From the NCBI RefSeq assembly GCF_013204885.1, contig NZ_JABMKX010000006.1, positions 62,001 to 126,000 on the forward strand: a stretch of 64,000 nt of DNA, given 5' to 3'. The stretch's first letter is position 1. Every line of letters starts with the position of its first letter. Under the pieces are notes generated by a model. The model was not told where the DNA came from. It was given only the letters and a program-made list of their open reading frames with translations, and made no database searches. The translations under genes were made by a program, and so were the position numbers. Of the stretch, positions 45,260 to 52,952 are shown piece after piece. Origin of the DNA: Paenibacillus tritici (lineage in GTDB: Bacteria; Bacillota; Bacilli; Paenibacillales; Paenibacillaceae).

Positions 45260-45295
45260 TTTACATAAGAGTGAGTAAGAATGCAGGGGGATCAT

Positions 45296-46420
45296 ATGAA
45301 CGTAGTGAAAGAGGACACAGTCGTGAAGCCATCCAAAAGAAATATTGTCAATGTGATCATTGACGGGATTTCCGGAATTTTTCTTCCCATCGTCAATATA
45401 TTGAGTGCGGCAGGCATCATGAAAGGGCTTCTTGCAGGTGCGGTAGCCCTGGAGATTGTCAGCAAGACGGAGGGCACCTATACGGTGCTGAATGCGATGG
45501 CGGACAGCCTGTTCCATTACCTTCCGCTGCTTCTGGCGTTTACAGCAGCCCGTAAATTCGGGGCCAATCCTTTTACAGCGGTGGTGATTGCCGGGGTGCT
45601 GCTGTATCCGAGCCTGACGACACTGTTTGCGAACCAAGAAGTCATCGAGTTCCTGGGCATGAGCATCACACCGGTTAATTATCCCGCGAGTGCCATTCCC
45701 ATCATCCTTGCGGTAGGCCTGCTGGTCTATGTCGAACGATTCTGTGTCACAATATTGCCCGAGGTCATCCGGGAGTTCTTCACTCCGCTTATCTCTATTG
45801 TGGTGGTATCAGCGGTGACACTGCTTGTATTCGGGCCGATGGGAGCGCTGGCAGGGGATGCTCTTGCGGACGGGTATCGTGCGGTGTATAACCTCAGTTC
45901 TGTCGGGGCCGGTATGGTGCTTGGGGCGATTATTCAGCCGATGGTTATATTCGGGTTGCACTGGAGTCTGGTGCCGCTGGCAATCAACAATATCAGCACC
46001 GGAGGTTCAGACACGATCCTCGCACTGATGGGACCGGCGGCCTTCGCCCAGGCAGGGGCAGCACTTGCGGTATTCATCAAAGCCAAAGACAAGAAGTTCC
46101 GTACCCTGTCCTTATCGGCGTCGATTTCGGCATTGTTCGGCGTAACTGAGCCTGCGATGTTCGGTGTGAACCTGCCTCTGCGCAAGCCGATGATCATCGT
46201 CTGCTGCGCTGGCTCCATTGGAGGCGGGATGGTCGGAATGTTCGGCTCGGCTGCGATCTCATTCGCCTTTCCGGGCCTGGCGACGTTGCCGGCTTATCTG
46301 GGGGACGGATTCGGCGGCTTCCTGATTGCCTGTACGACCGGCTTCCTGATTGCGCTGATTGCGACGCTGTGCGTGAAGCTTGGACCGGAGCCAGTCGTCG
46401 AACCACTCGCCAAGTCCTAG
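45296..46420 (+). CDS. PTS EIIC-like permease lacking EIIA and EIIB
   Basis: 374 residues from ATG 45296 (GGGGGATCAT upstream). It has about ten hydrophobic segments and the PTS_EIIC motif GVTEPAMFGVNLPLRKP (about 279-295), the substrate-binding region of the glucose/sucrose/beta-glucoside superfamily. The protein starts with a short hydrophilic head and ends after the membrane part, so it has no phosphorylatable EIIB or EIIA domain. It must borrow EIIB from another protein, or act without phosphorylation. The next gene (16-nt gap) encodes an unknown protein and is probably co-transcribed. Confidence 0.85.
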   Translation: MNVVKEDTVVKPSKRNIVNVIIDGISGIFLPIVNILSAAGIMKGLLAGAVALEIVSKTEGTYTVLNAMADSLFHYLPLLLAFTAARKFGANPFTAVVIAGVLLYPSLTTLFANQEVIEFLGMSITPVNYPASAIPIILAVGLLVYVERFCVTILPEVIREFFTPLISIVVVSAVTLLVFGPMGALAGDALADGYRAVYNLSSVGAGMVLGAIIQPMVIFGLHWSLVPLAINNISTGGSDTILALMGPAAFAQAGAALAVFIKAKDKKFRTLSLSASISALFGVTEPAMFGVNLPLRKPMIIVCCAGSIGGGMVGMFGSAAISFAFPGLATLPAYLGDGFGGFLIACTTGFLIALIATLCVKLGPEPVVEPLAKS

Positions 46421-46436
46421 CTAAGGGGGATTACAC

Positions 46437-47360
46437 ATGAGAGCAATTAGAAGAACCAAGACGGTGGAAGGGACTTCCATTCCCGGAATCATCCATAACG
46501 GAGGAAGTTACTTCTATATTAATGTAGATGTGTACGAAGACGGCATGGTCAACTGCTGGGAGCTTACAGATCTTAAGGGCTTATCCGGCAAAATAAATTC
46601 AGGCTGGTTAACGCCGGCAGTTCCCTCCGGGAAGCAGCTGTCCATTCATGGACTGGGTGCGTATACGGTAGAGTCAGCGAAGTGGACTTACAACGCTGCA
46701 AGCTATTACCAGCATATTCAGGAAACAGTGAGTCTGCTGAATCCGGACCATACGAATATCTATGAGATTTCGGACCGGGAGCAGGAGCAGAGTGAAGCGC
46801 GCCGGATTGCGCATTCACCTTCCTCTACGGAATTCTATGTCAACAGCGAAATGTTCTACCAGACGACGGAGGGCAAAAGTGTCCACCTGTTCATGAAGAA
46901 TAGCGGGGCAGTATACCTGGTCGATGTTGTGATATACAAGGACGGAAAGGTAGCGGTCTATAACCTGCCTGCTGAAGCAGAATATACGCTGGAGGAGCTG
47001 GACACGCTTTTTGCAGATAAGACCTTCTTCACGACAATGGATACACCTGTTAATGTACATATTCTGCAATTGGGCGAGGTTACATTAGGCGAAGCCCTAT
47101 ACTCTGCGGATGCGGAAGAGAAGCTCAAAGAGCTGCACAACCTCCACAAGCAGCTAAACGGCGAGCAAACGGCGCATGAAGCGTGCCGGGCTGCCTATTA
47201 CGCTTATCTGGAGAATCCGGGTGAATACTACCGGGAGCAGCTTCGAATCAAATATGAGCTTGTGCCGGAGCATGAACGGATGTATCTGGGCGATATGGAT
47301 ACGAAGGATTGGGATTACCAGCGAATTCTGTATCATCCTGAAGAGACACGTGAAGTGTGA
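46437..47360 (+). CDS. Protein of unknown function with internally duplicated domain, paired with EIIC
   Basis: 307 residues, no signal peptide or membrane segment. Two related halves: FYINVDVYEDGMVNCWEL (about 22-39) and VYLVDVVIYKDGKVAVYNL (about 160-178), each followed by a PV(N/S)...L/I-x-G-(L/E)-x-(A/V)T(L/V) end. The C-terminal third (about 230-307) is helical and acidic. AAGGGGG precedes ATG 46437. Its placement 16 nt after an EIIC lacking EIIA/B suggests a role in sugar handling or transporter control, which is inference only. Confidence 0.6.
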   Translation: MRAIRRTKTVEGTSIPGIIHNGGSYFYINVDVYEDGMVNCWELTDLKGLSGKINSGWLTPAVPSGKQLSIHGLGAYTVESAKWTYNAASYYQHIQETVSLLNPDHTNIYEISDREQEQSEARRIAHSPSSTEFYVNSEMFYQTTEGKSVHLFMKNSGAVYLVDVVIYKDGKVAVYNLPAEAEYTLEELDTLFADKTFFTTMDTPVNVHILQLGEVTLGEALYSADAEEKLKELHNLHKQLNGEQTAHEACRAAYYAYLENPGEYYREQLRIKYELVPEHERMYLGDMDTKDWDYQRILYHPEETREV

Positions 47361-47434
47361 ACGGGCCAGGATTTTCTACGCGCTGGATGCTATACTACTA
47401 TAAGTGATGAAGTGAAGAGATAGAGGGTGGCAGG

Positions 47435-47932
47435 ATGGAGACAATCAGCTTTCATTATGGACGGCATATTTCCAAGGTGGCGCGGGCATTATATTTCCAC
47501 TCGTGGAAATCTATACTGTCCATTGGCGTTCAAGCGGTATTTATAGCGGTGTGCATGATTCTGTATACTCAGAACCAATCGGTCATTCTGCTCGGCATAT
47601 CAATTACGCTGGTTCTGACCATGGGAATGTCAATCGTGATGCGAACCTTGCTTTTACCGAAGATATTGTCGGCAGATACAAGGTACAATAAGGAATTTGA
47701 ATATCTTTTCGATGCAGAGGGGATCAATTTCAGTCCGGAGAAGGACGCGTCCGTCATGACATGGGGCTCTTTCACCCGGGTATGGGAGAACCAGAGCTAC
47801 TATCTGCTGTTCCATGGGCCACAGGAGTATTGGTTCGTTGCGAAGCAATCGTTCGAGGATGCTGCACAGGAGCATAAATTCAGAGCGTATGTGTCAGATC
47901 ACCGCAAGATTGTCAGTGGCGTGATTTGGTGA
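47435..47932 (+). CDS. YcxB-like membrane protein
   Basis: 165 residues. Two adjacent transmembrane helices (about 27-45 and 50-70) are followed by a soluble C-terminal domain (about 85-155) with the YcxB-like pattern EYLFDAEGINFSPEKDASVMTWGSF in two blocks. The family has no proven role. A perfect palindrome terminator follows immediately. Confidence 0.78.
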   Translation: METISFHYGRHISKVARALYFHSWKSILSIGVQAVFIAVCMILYTQNQSVILLGISITLVLTMGMSIVMRTLLLPKILSADTRYNKEFEYLFDAEGINFSPEKDASVMTWGSFTRVWENQSYYLLFHGPQEYWFVAKQSFEDAAQEHKFRAYVSDHRKIVSGVIW

Positions 47933-47940
47933 TGAAAAAG

Positions 47941-47969
47941 AAGGACATGCCATATGGCATGTCCTTTTC
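47941..47969. terminator. Palindromic bidirectional terminator
   Basis: The perfect inverted repeat AAGGACATGCCAT/ATGGCATGTCCTT spans 47941-47966, preceded by A-rich and followed by TT-rich bases. It separates two convergent genes. Confidence 0.88.
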
Positions 47970-47997
47970 TGCACCTGGGAGCGGATGAATACCGCAG

Positions 47998-48369
47998 CTA
48001 TACCCGCCAAAAGCTTGTGCAATCCGCCTTGTCGGCAATGTTGTACTCGATTAACTGTCTCAGCAGGCCGTAATCCACCGGATTCGTCCATTTCATGCGG
48101 ATCAGCAGCTTGGTGTGATCAACCCCGCCTTGCTTCAGGACCTCGGCGAAATGATCCATGCCTGCCTTCTCCGGGGCGACAGCCATATGCCCTTTGGCTA
48201 CACTGAAGCCAATAATATAGGTTCCGTGATCGGTGAACATCGGCTGGTTCCAGCCAATTCTCGGTTCGAGCTGCGGGAACTCCTGCAACACCCAGGCGAG
48301 TACTTCCTCCACCGTTACCTGATGGACCGGGTTATCTATCTTCGCTAAATACTCTGCAAACACATCCAT
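47998..48369 (-). CDS. DUF1801/iron-chaperone-like protein (YdhG type)
   Basis: 123 residues. The YdhG/DUF1801 fold pattern is seen in PRIGWNQPMFTDHGTYIIGF (about 35-55, two blocks) and VAPEKAGMDHF. Members include the frataxin-like FrdA of B. subtilis, but most are uncharacterised. AGGAGGAA precedes ATG 48369 at 7-nt spacing. Lone gene. Confidence 0.85.
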   Translation of the reverse strand: MDVFAEYLAKIDNPVHQVTVEEVLAWVLQEFPQLEPRIGWNQPMFTDHGTYIIGFSVAKGHMAVAPEKAGMDHFAEVLKQGGVDHTKLLIRMKWTNPVDYGLLRQLIEYNIADKADCTSFWRV

Positions 48370-48617
48370 GATTGTTCCTCCTGATCTGTATCAGCCCTTA
48401 TGCAACCTATAATATCTTGTAGCCAGAGGATAGTCAAAAACTTTAATACCCCAATTGCAGGCTTCGCAGATCTGTCATCGTATAGGGCGCCCCGCTTCCT
48501 CATTCCATCATTTACCTGTATTATAAGGTTACATCTAAAGATCTTGCAGGATGAGGAAAGCGGGGGATGGGGTGGAGAGCCCGGAATGTGAAGCGGATTT
48601 TCATCAGAGGATACTTC

Positions 48618-48779
48618 ATGCCCGTAATCGCCGTGAAGCCCAAAGCGCGCCTGCTGGTCCCTTATTCCTACTGTTTCCGCTTCACCGACCAAGAAGATCA
48701 GGGGATACGGGCACTCACGGAATGGGCAGAGCGGCATCAGATCGAAGTACTGCATAAAAAATTTATCAGATGGCTGTAA
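48618..48779 (+). CDS. Short frame, possibly gene remnant
   Basis: 53 codons from ATG 48618 (AGAGG upstream). The C-terminal part (FRFTDQEDQGIRALTEWAERHQIEVLHKKF in two helices) looks protein-like, and the codon use is coherent, but there is no recognised family. It lies 27 nt before the VOC gene. It may be a small protein or the end of a decayed gene. The preceding gap 48370-48617 shows nothing else. Confidence 0.35.
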   Translation: MPVIAVKPKARLLVPYSYCFRFTDQEDQGIRALTEWAERHQIEVLHKKFIRWL

Positions 48780-48805
48780 TTTACTTAGCTAAGGAGGGCC
48801 TTTAT

Positions 48806-49198
48806 ATGAAAGTCAGCGGATTCAGTCACATCACACTCCAGGTACGCGATCTTAAGACATCCCTGGAGTTTTATCATGGTATTCTGGGGATGAATCTTAG
48901 ACATCACGGCCGACTAGATGCTTATTTGGAGTGGGGCAGCGCCTGGGTATGTCTGGTGGAACGGACGGAGGCCGGGCAGCAGCCGGGCGGATTCGCCGGG
49001 ATGGACCACGTAGCTTTTTATATCGCAGAGGATGATTTCAAGGAAGCCGTAGCTATTTTAAACAAGCATCAAGTTGAGATCGTCAGAGGACCTGTTCAGC
49101 GGGGAACCGGCTGGTCGGTGAATTTCCTGGACCCGGATGGAATTCAGCTGGAGCTGCATACTTCAACCTTGGATGAACGGATGGAGGTTTGGGTGTGA
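48806..49198 (+). CDS. FosA/FosB-like VOC-family metalloenzyme
   Basis: 130 residues, two VOC modules. Likely metal ligands H8, H68 and E117 sit where FosA has H7, H64 and E110, and the blocks AYLEWGSAWVCL (39-50), FLDPDG (107-112) and LELHTSTLDERM (116-127) match the fosfomycin-modifying group. AAGGAGGGC precedes ATG 48806. It could confer fosfomycin resistance by thiol (glutathione or bacillithiol) transfer, but related VOC enzymes with other roles exist. It overlaps closely with the PPOX gene (1-nt gap). Confidence 0.72.
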   Translation: MKVSGFSHITLQVRDLKTSLEFYHGILGMNLRHHGRLDAYLEWGSAWVCLVERTEAGQQPGGFAGMDHVAFYIAEDDFKEAVAILNKHQVEIVRGPVQRGTGWSVNFLDPDGIQLELHTSTLDERMEVWV

Positions 49199-49199
49199 G

Positions 49200-49832
49200 A
49201 TGAATACTCCCTTTAATGAACTGTTGACGTCGGAACAGGAGCTTAGAGAGCTTCTGGGGTATCCGAGTGAAGTGGTGAAGCGCAAGTCGATCCGGCATCT
49301 GGATCAGCATTGCCGTGATTACATAGCGATGTCCCCGCTGTTATTCCTGTCCACAGCAGATGAACACGGCTCTTGCGATGTCTCTCCGCGCGGAGATGCC
49401 CCCGGTTCGGTGCTGGTGCTGGATGACGGGCATCTGGTGATCCCGGAGCGGCCGGGCAACCGCAGAATGGACTCGTTGCTGAATATTCTTGCTAACCCGA
49501 ACATCGGTCTAATCTTCATCATCCCCGGCCTTGAAGAGACCCTGCGGATTAACGGGCAAGCGTATGTAATCAGAGATGAGCCGATTCTGGAGCGAATGAA
49601 GGCCAGAGATAAACGGCCTATGCTGGGCATCGGGGTGAAGGTGGAGGAATGTTATATGCACTGTGCCAAAGCCTTCAAACGCTCGCAGGCCTGGGACCCG
49701 GCCACTTGGCCCGCCGAAGCCGCGCTTCCGTCTGCTCCGGCTATTATCGCGGATCATGTGAATTCTCCTGAGTTCACGGTGGAAGTAGTCCGGCAGGGCA
49801 TACAGGAGAGTTATGAGAAACGGCTCTATTAA
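49200..49832 (+). CDS. FMN-dependent PPOX-type flavoprotein (DR_2398/MSMEG_1061-like)
   Basis: 210 residues. The split-barrel flavin-binding fold is seen in LLFLSTADEHGSCDVSPRGD (two blocks, about 50-70), LVIPERPGNRRMDSL (about 82-96) and a C-terminal YMHCAKAFKRSQ block (about 152-163). ATG 49200 follows the VOC stop by one base. Function is unknown beyond flavin binding. Probable operon: VOC, PPOX, methyltransferase. Confidence 0.85.
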   Translation: MNTPFNELLTSEQELRELLGYPSEVVKRKSIRHLDQHCRDYIAMSPLLFLSTADEHGSCDVSPRGDAPGSVLVLDDGHLVIPERPGNRRMDSLLNILANPNIGLIFIIPGLEETLRINGQAYVIRDEPILERMKARDKRPMLGIGVKVEECYMHCAKAFKRSQAWDPATWPAEAALPSAPAIIADHVNSPEFTVEVVRQGIQESYEKRLY

Positions 49833-49854
49833 GGAATGGAGTGATCGGTGAAGA

Positions 49855-50460
49855 ATGGATCAAGAGAGGCTTATACGGATTTTTGACAGACAGGCTACGG
49901 ACTATGACCGCAAAAGAGAAGATCCGCAGCAGCAGCGGTGGCGCCGGAATCTTATCAGTGATGCAAAGGGCGATGTACTTGAGCTTGCCGTCGGGGCTGG
50001 GGCGAACTTCCCGTTCTACCCCCGGGGAGTTAGGATCACGGCTGCGGATTTCAGCGGAGCAATGGTGGAGAAGGCCCGGCAGGCCGCCAGACATTATCAT
50101 CTGGATGCCAATTGTATCTGTGCAGATATGGAAGACATGAGTTTCCCCGCGCAATCATTTGATACGGTGGTATCAACGTTGTCTATGTGCAGCTATAAGA
50201 ACCCGCTTGGGATGCTGGAGAAGATTAACCGCTGGTGTAAGCCGGACGGAACCATCCTGCTCATGGAGCATGGGATCGGTTCTAACTTCATGGTGTCTAC
50301 GCTGCAACGGGCGCTGAATCCGCTGCTCTACCGTATCTACGGATGCCATCATACCAGGGATATCCTCGGACTGGTCCGGGAGTCAGGGATGTTGATCCAG
50401 AGAGCGGAGCGTTATTCGCTGAATATGGTACATTTGATTTGGGCTGCGCCGCAGCAGTAA
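49855..50460 (+). CDS. Class I SAM-dependent methyltransferase
   Basis: 201 residues. The SAM motif I is VLELAVGAGANFPFY (about 41-55), motif II ends in ADFSGAMVEKAR, motif post-II is CADMEDMSFPAQSFDTVV (about 84-101). The Methyltransf_11 layout resembles UbiE/phospholipid or small-molecule methylases. The ribosome site is poor (GGTGAAGA). It is likely co-transcribed with the upstream PPOX gene. Substrate unknown. Confidence 0.87.
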   Translation: MDQERLIRIFDRQATDYDRKREDPQQQRWRRNLISDAKGDVLELAVGAGANFPFYPRGVRITAADFSGAMVEKARQAARHYHLDANCICADMEDMSFPAQSFDTVVSTLSMCSYKNPLGMLEKINRWCKPDGTILLMEHGIGSNFMVSTLQRALNPLLYRIYGCHHTRDILGLVRESGMLIQRAERYSLNMVHLIWAAPQQ

Positions 50461-50490
50461 CTACGAGATTAACGTTAGGAGAACTTCACA

Positions 50491-51108
50491 ATGGACAGTA
50501 TTATCTTTGATCTGGATGGCACGTTATGGGACCCGACAGAGACTGTAGTGGCAGGATGGAATCATGTGATTAGCCGCTACAAGGGAGCCGCAAAAGAAGT
50601 AACTATAGCAGATTTACAGGGGATTATGGGTCTGCCGGTACCGGAGGTTGGCCGGAAGCTGTTTCCTGATGCAGATGAGGAGATCCGGCAGAAGATTATG
50701 GATGAATGTTGTGATATGGAATGTCTTGTTCTGGCAAAGCAAGGCGGAAGGTTATACGGGCAGCTGGAAGAGGTGCTTAAGGCATTATCGGCTCAATATA
50801 AGCTGTTCATTGTAAGTAACTGCCAGGCGGGGTACATTGAGGCCTTTTATGAGTATCATCAATTGCAGAATTATTTCACAGACTACGAGAATCCGGGGAG
50901 AACCGGACTCAGCAAGGGAGAGAATATCAAGCTGGTCATGGACAGGAATCATCTAACTAGTCCTGTTTATGTGGGCGATACAGAAGGGGATATGAAGGCA
51001 GCTAGGTTCGCGGGGATTCCGTTTGTCTATGCGGGTTATGGATTCGGCGAGGTAAGCAGTCATGATTATGTGCTTGAGCGGCTGGATGGGTTATTGGAAT
51101 TGTTCTGA
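50491..51108 (+). CDS. HAD-family hydrolase, phosphoglycolate-phosphatase-like
   Basis: 205 residues. HAD motif I DLDGTLWDP (residues 7-15), motif II serine in FIVSNC (near 109), and motif IV GDTEGDMKAA (about 166-175). The helical cap between motif I and II is of the PGP/YjjG group. It dephosphorylates a small phosphorylated metabolite. GGAGAAC precedes ATG 50491. It is last in this cluster and ends in a terminator. Confidence 0.88.
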   Translation: MDSIIFDLDGTLWDPTETVVAGWNHVISRYKGAAKEVTIADLQGIMGLPVPEVGRKLFPDADEEIRQKIMDECCDMECLVLAKQGGRLYGQLEEVLKALSAQYKLFIVSNCQAGYIEAFYEYHQLQNYFTDYENPGRTGLSKGENIKLVMDRNHLTSPVYVGDTEGDMKAARFAGIPFVYAGYGFGEVSSHDYVLERLDGLLELF

Positions 51109-51151
51109 AAGCGCCCCTGGGATAAGGGATAACCTCTTCCTGCAAAAAGCT

Positions 51152-51197
51152 GGAGCTGTCTTACAGCCATTTCATGGCTATGAAGACAGCTCCTTAT
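51152..51197 (+). terminator. Terminator of the HAD gene
   Basis: GGAGCTGTCTT (51152-51162) and AAGACAGCTCC (51183-51193) are perfect inverted repeats with an inner AGCCAT/ATGGCT pairing, followed by TTATT. Confidence 0.85.
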
Positions 51198-51256
51198 TGC
51201 GTCTGGCGAAGACAGCAGCGGATACGCAGGGGATAGTATACATAGGTACGCCTGGA

Positions 51257-52021
51257 TTAGATTGCTGTCCAGCCCCCGTCCACATATAGCGTCTGGCCCG
51301 TTGTGTAACTGGAAGCATCGGAGGCGAAGTAGAGGGCGGCGCCGTTCAATTCATCGGGGTTGCCGGGGCGGCCCATGGGGCATAAGGTATTGTACTGCTC
51401 CAGGAAGCTGTCCTGATAGAGCCCGCGGGTCATCACGCTGGGGAACAGGCTGGGTCCAATAGCATTCACTGTAATTCCGTAAGGAGCCAGAGTAGCCCCC
51501 ATGCCACGGGTCAGATTCACAACAGCGCCTTTGGAGGCATTATAGGCATGAAGGGCGGCCAGTTTGCTGCCATTCACCCCGCAGATGGAAGCCATGTTGA
51601 TAATGCGGCCCTGCTGGCGTTCTTTCATCGCCGGGATCACAGCTTTAGACATAAGGAAAATACTTTTAACATTGATATCCATTACCCGGTCCCATTCGGC
51701 TTCCGCCAATTCCTCGACAGAGCCTGCGGAGGCCACTCCGGCATTATTCACCAGAATATCCAATCGGCCAAAATACTCCAGAATGCTTGCGACTGCCGCT
51801 GCAATCTCCGTCTCGCAGGCTACGTCGCACCGCAGAGGAAGCGCCCGGCGGCCCTGGGATTCAATCTGCTGTCTGGTCGTATCCAGCTCGTCCACGCTCA
51901 AATCGAGCAGGGCAACGTCCGCCCCTTGCCCGGCCAAAGCCTGGGACAATTGCGCGCCAATCCCCCCGGCCGCTCCTGTCACTACTGCTACTTTTCCGCT
52001 CAAATCCAATAAATTTCTCAC
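51257..52021 (-). CDS. Short-chain dehydrogenase/reductase next to acetoacetate decarboxylase
   Basis: 254 residues. TGAAGGIG (16-23) is the cofactor motif, NNAG near 91-94, catalytic Ser in NMASICG and YNASKGAVV (about 158-166). The C-terminus DGGWTAI is typical of 3-oxoacyl-ACP reductase/3-hydroxybutyrate dehydrogenase-like SDRs. GTG 52021 follows AAAGGAGGTG. It is the second gene of an operon after an acetoacetate-decarboxylase-family gene (13-nt gap), both divergent from a PucR regulator, so it may act on ketone or keto-acid intermediates. Confidence 0.9.
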   Translation of the reverse strand: MRNLLDLSGKVAVVTGAAGGIGAQLSQALAGQGADVALLDLSVDELDTTRQQIESQGRRALPLRCDVACETEIAAAVASILEYFGRLDILVNNAGVASAGSVEELAEAEWDRVMDINVKSIFLMSKAVIPAMKERQQGRIINMASICGVNGSKLAALHAYNASKGAVVNLTRGMGATLAPYGITVNAIGPSLFPSVMTRGLYQDSFLEQYNTLCPMGRPGNPDELNGAALYFASDASSYTTGQTLYVDGGWTAI

Positions 52022-52034
52022 TGCAACACCTCCT

Positions 52035-52820
52035 TTAGGTCCACCAATCCCAGCGTAAGTTGGAGTAGGGAAGGAACTTTACTGGATCAACGGCAGTTAA
52101 GACCTCACCGCGCTCAAGTACGGTATTACTGACGGTGTAGATGCCGCCCAGCATATGAACGACTTCCAGTTCGGCCCAAGGATCATGCGGAGAATCCAGC
52201 AGGTGAATATCAACTTCTGCCGCTGTGCGCACACTGATATCCATTGAGGCTGTCTGCCGGATCAGCAGCGGTCCAAGATCGAATCCGTGGCCATCCGGAG
52301 ACTTGGAATACTTCATATTGAAGACAGGCAGTCCGTCACCATAATGCTCGGAAATGATGTGCTGTCCGTCTGCGGCATTCATTTTACCACTAAGTGCAGC
52401 CTCTACATGGAAGAATTCAGTGCCCCGCCGGGAGACGCTGCCTGCTATATGCTGATCCTCCTTCTGCAGACTGATGTCGGCCATCTTCTTTGGGAAGCCG
52501 TAAATCTCACGCCCCAGGCCCATAGCGATATCATCACTGATCGGCATGGACAGGCAGTAGGTGCCCGGCTGCCCGTTGTATGCTGCCAGGACGAAGACTG
52601 CGGCTTCACGGTAAGGCTCGCTGAAGCTGGTGCGGGGATAGTTGGCTACAAAAGCATGTACAAGCGGCCGTGGACCCGGCGTAAGCGGTGCCGGCAGAAT
52701 CCTGCGGATCACCTCGGGAGAAGTCTCCCAATAAACGGTTAAAGTCTCGGCATTATAGAAGGTCGTTGGTGTATTGGTTCTTATGGCAATCTCATTCACA
52801 TCTTTGACAAAGCTGCTCAT
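52035..52820 (-). CDS. Acetoacetate decarboxylase family protein
   Basis: 261 residues. GREIYGFPKKMADI (103-116) is the ADC active-site region; one of K111/K112 would be the Schiff-base lysine and E105 its neighbour. Many family members are not true decarboxylases but hydratase-aldolases. AGGAGG precedes ATG 52820. It is first in an operon with an SDR and divergent from PucR, whose operator-like dyad lies in the shared promoter. Confidence 0.87.
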   Translation of the reverse strand: MSSFVKDVNEIAIRTNTPTTFYNAETLTVYWETSPEVIRRILPAPLTPGPRPLVHAFVANYPRTSFSEPYREAAVFVLAAYNGQPGTYCLSMPISDDIAMGLGREIYGFPKKMADISLQKEDQHIAGSVSRRGTEFFHVEAALSGKMNAADGQHIISEHYGDGLPVFNMKYSKSPDGHGFDLGPLLIRQTASMDISVRTAAEVDIHLLDSPHDPWAELEVVHMLGGIYTVSNTVLERGEVLTAVDPVKFLPYSNLRWDWWT

Positions 52821-52876
52821 CGGAAGCGCCTCCTGTGATTTAGGGTCAAGAATAATGTAACATTAACATTCCATTG

Positions 52877-52934
52877 ATTATATATATGGTAAATATAAAA
52901 ATAAATGGGAATTTTGTGCGCGGCGCACTATAAT
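52877..52934. promoter_or_regulatory. Divergent promoter region with PucR operator-like dyad
   Basis: For the plus strand, TATAAT (52929-52934) is directly preceded by the perfect dyad GTGCGC-G-GCGCAC (52916-52928), placing a regulator over the -35/-10 spacer. For the minus strand, TATAAT (52882-52877) is a plausible -10 for the decarboxylase operon. AATGT-A-ACATT downstream on that side (about 52855-52865) could be a second site. Confidence 0.6.
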
Positions 52935-52952
52935 AAGCAATAGGTGAGAGCG

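Noticed and set aside
48345..48755. 136-codon minus-strand frame
   Set aside because: It overlaps the start of the DUF1801 gene and the region before the VOC gene, has a cysteine/proline-rich random composition, and no ribosome site.
51548..52058. Plus-strand frames of 154 and 164 codons
   Set aside because: They are antisense to the SDR gene, whose cofactor and catalytic motifs are intact on the minus strand.
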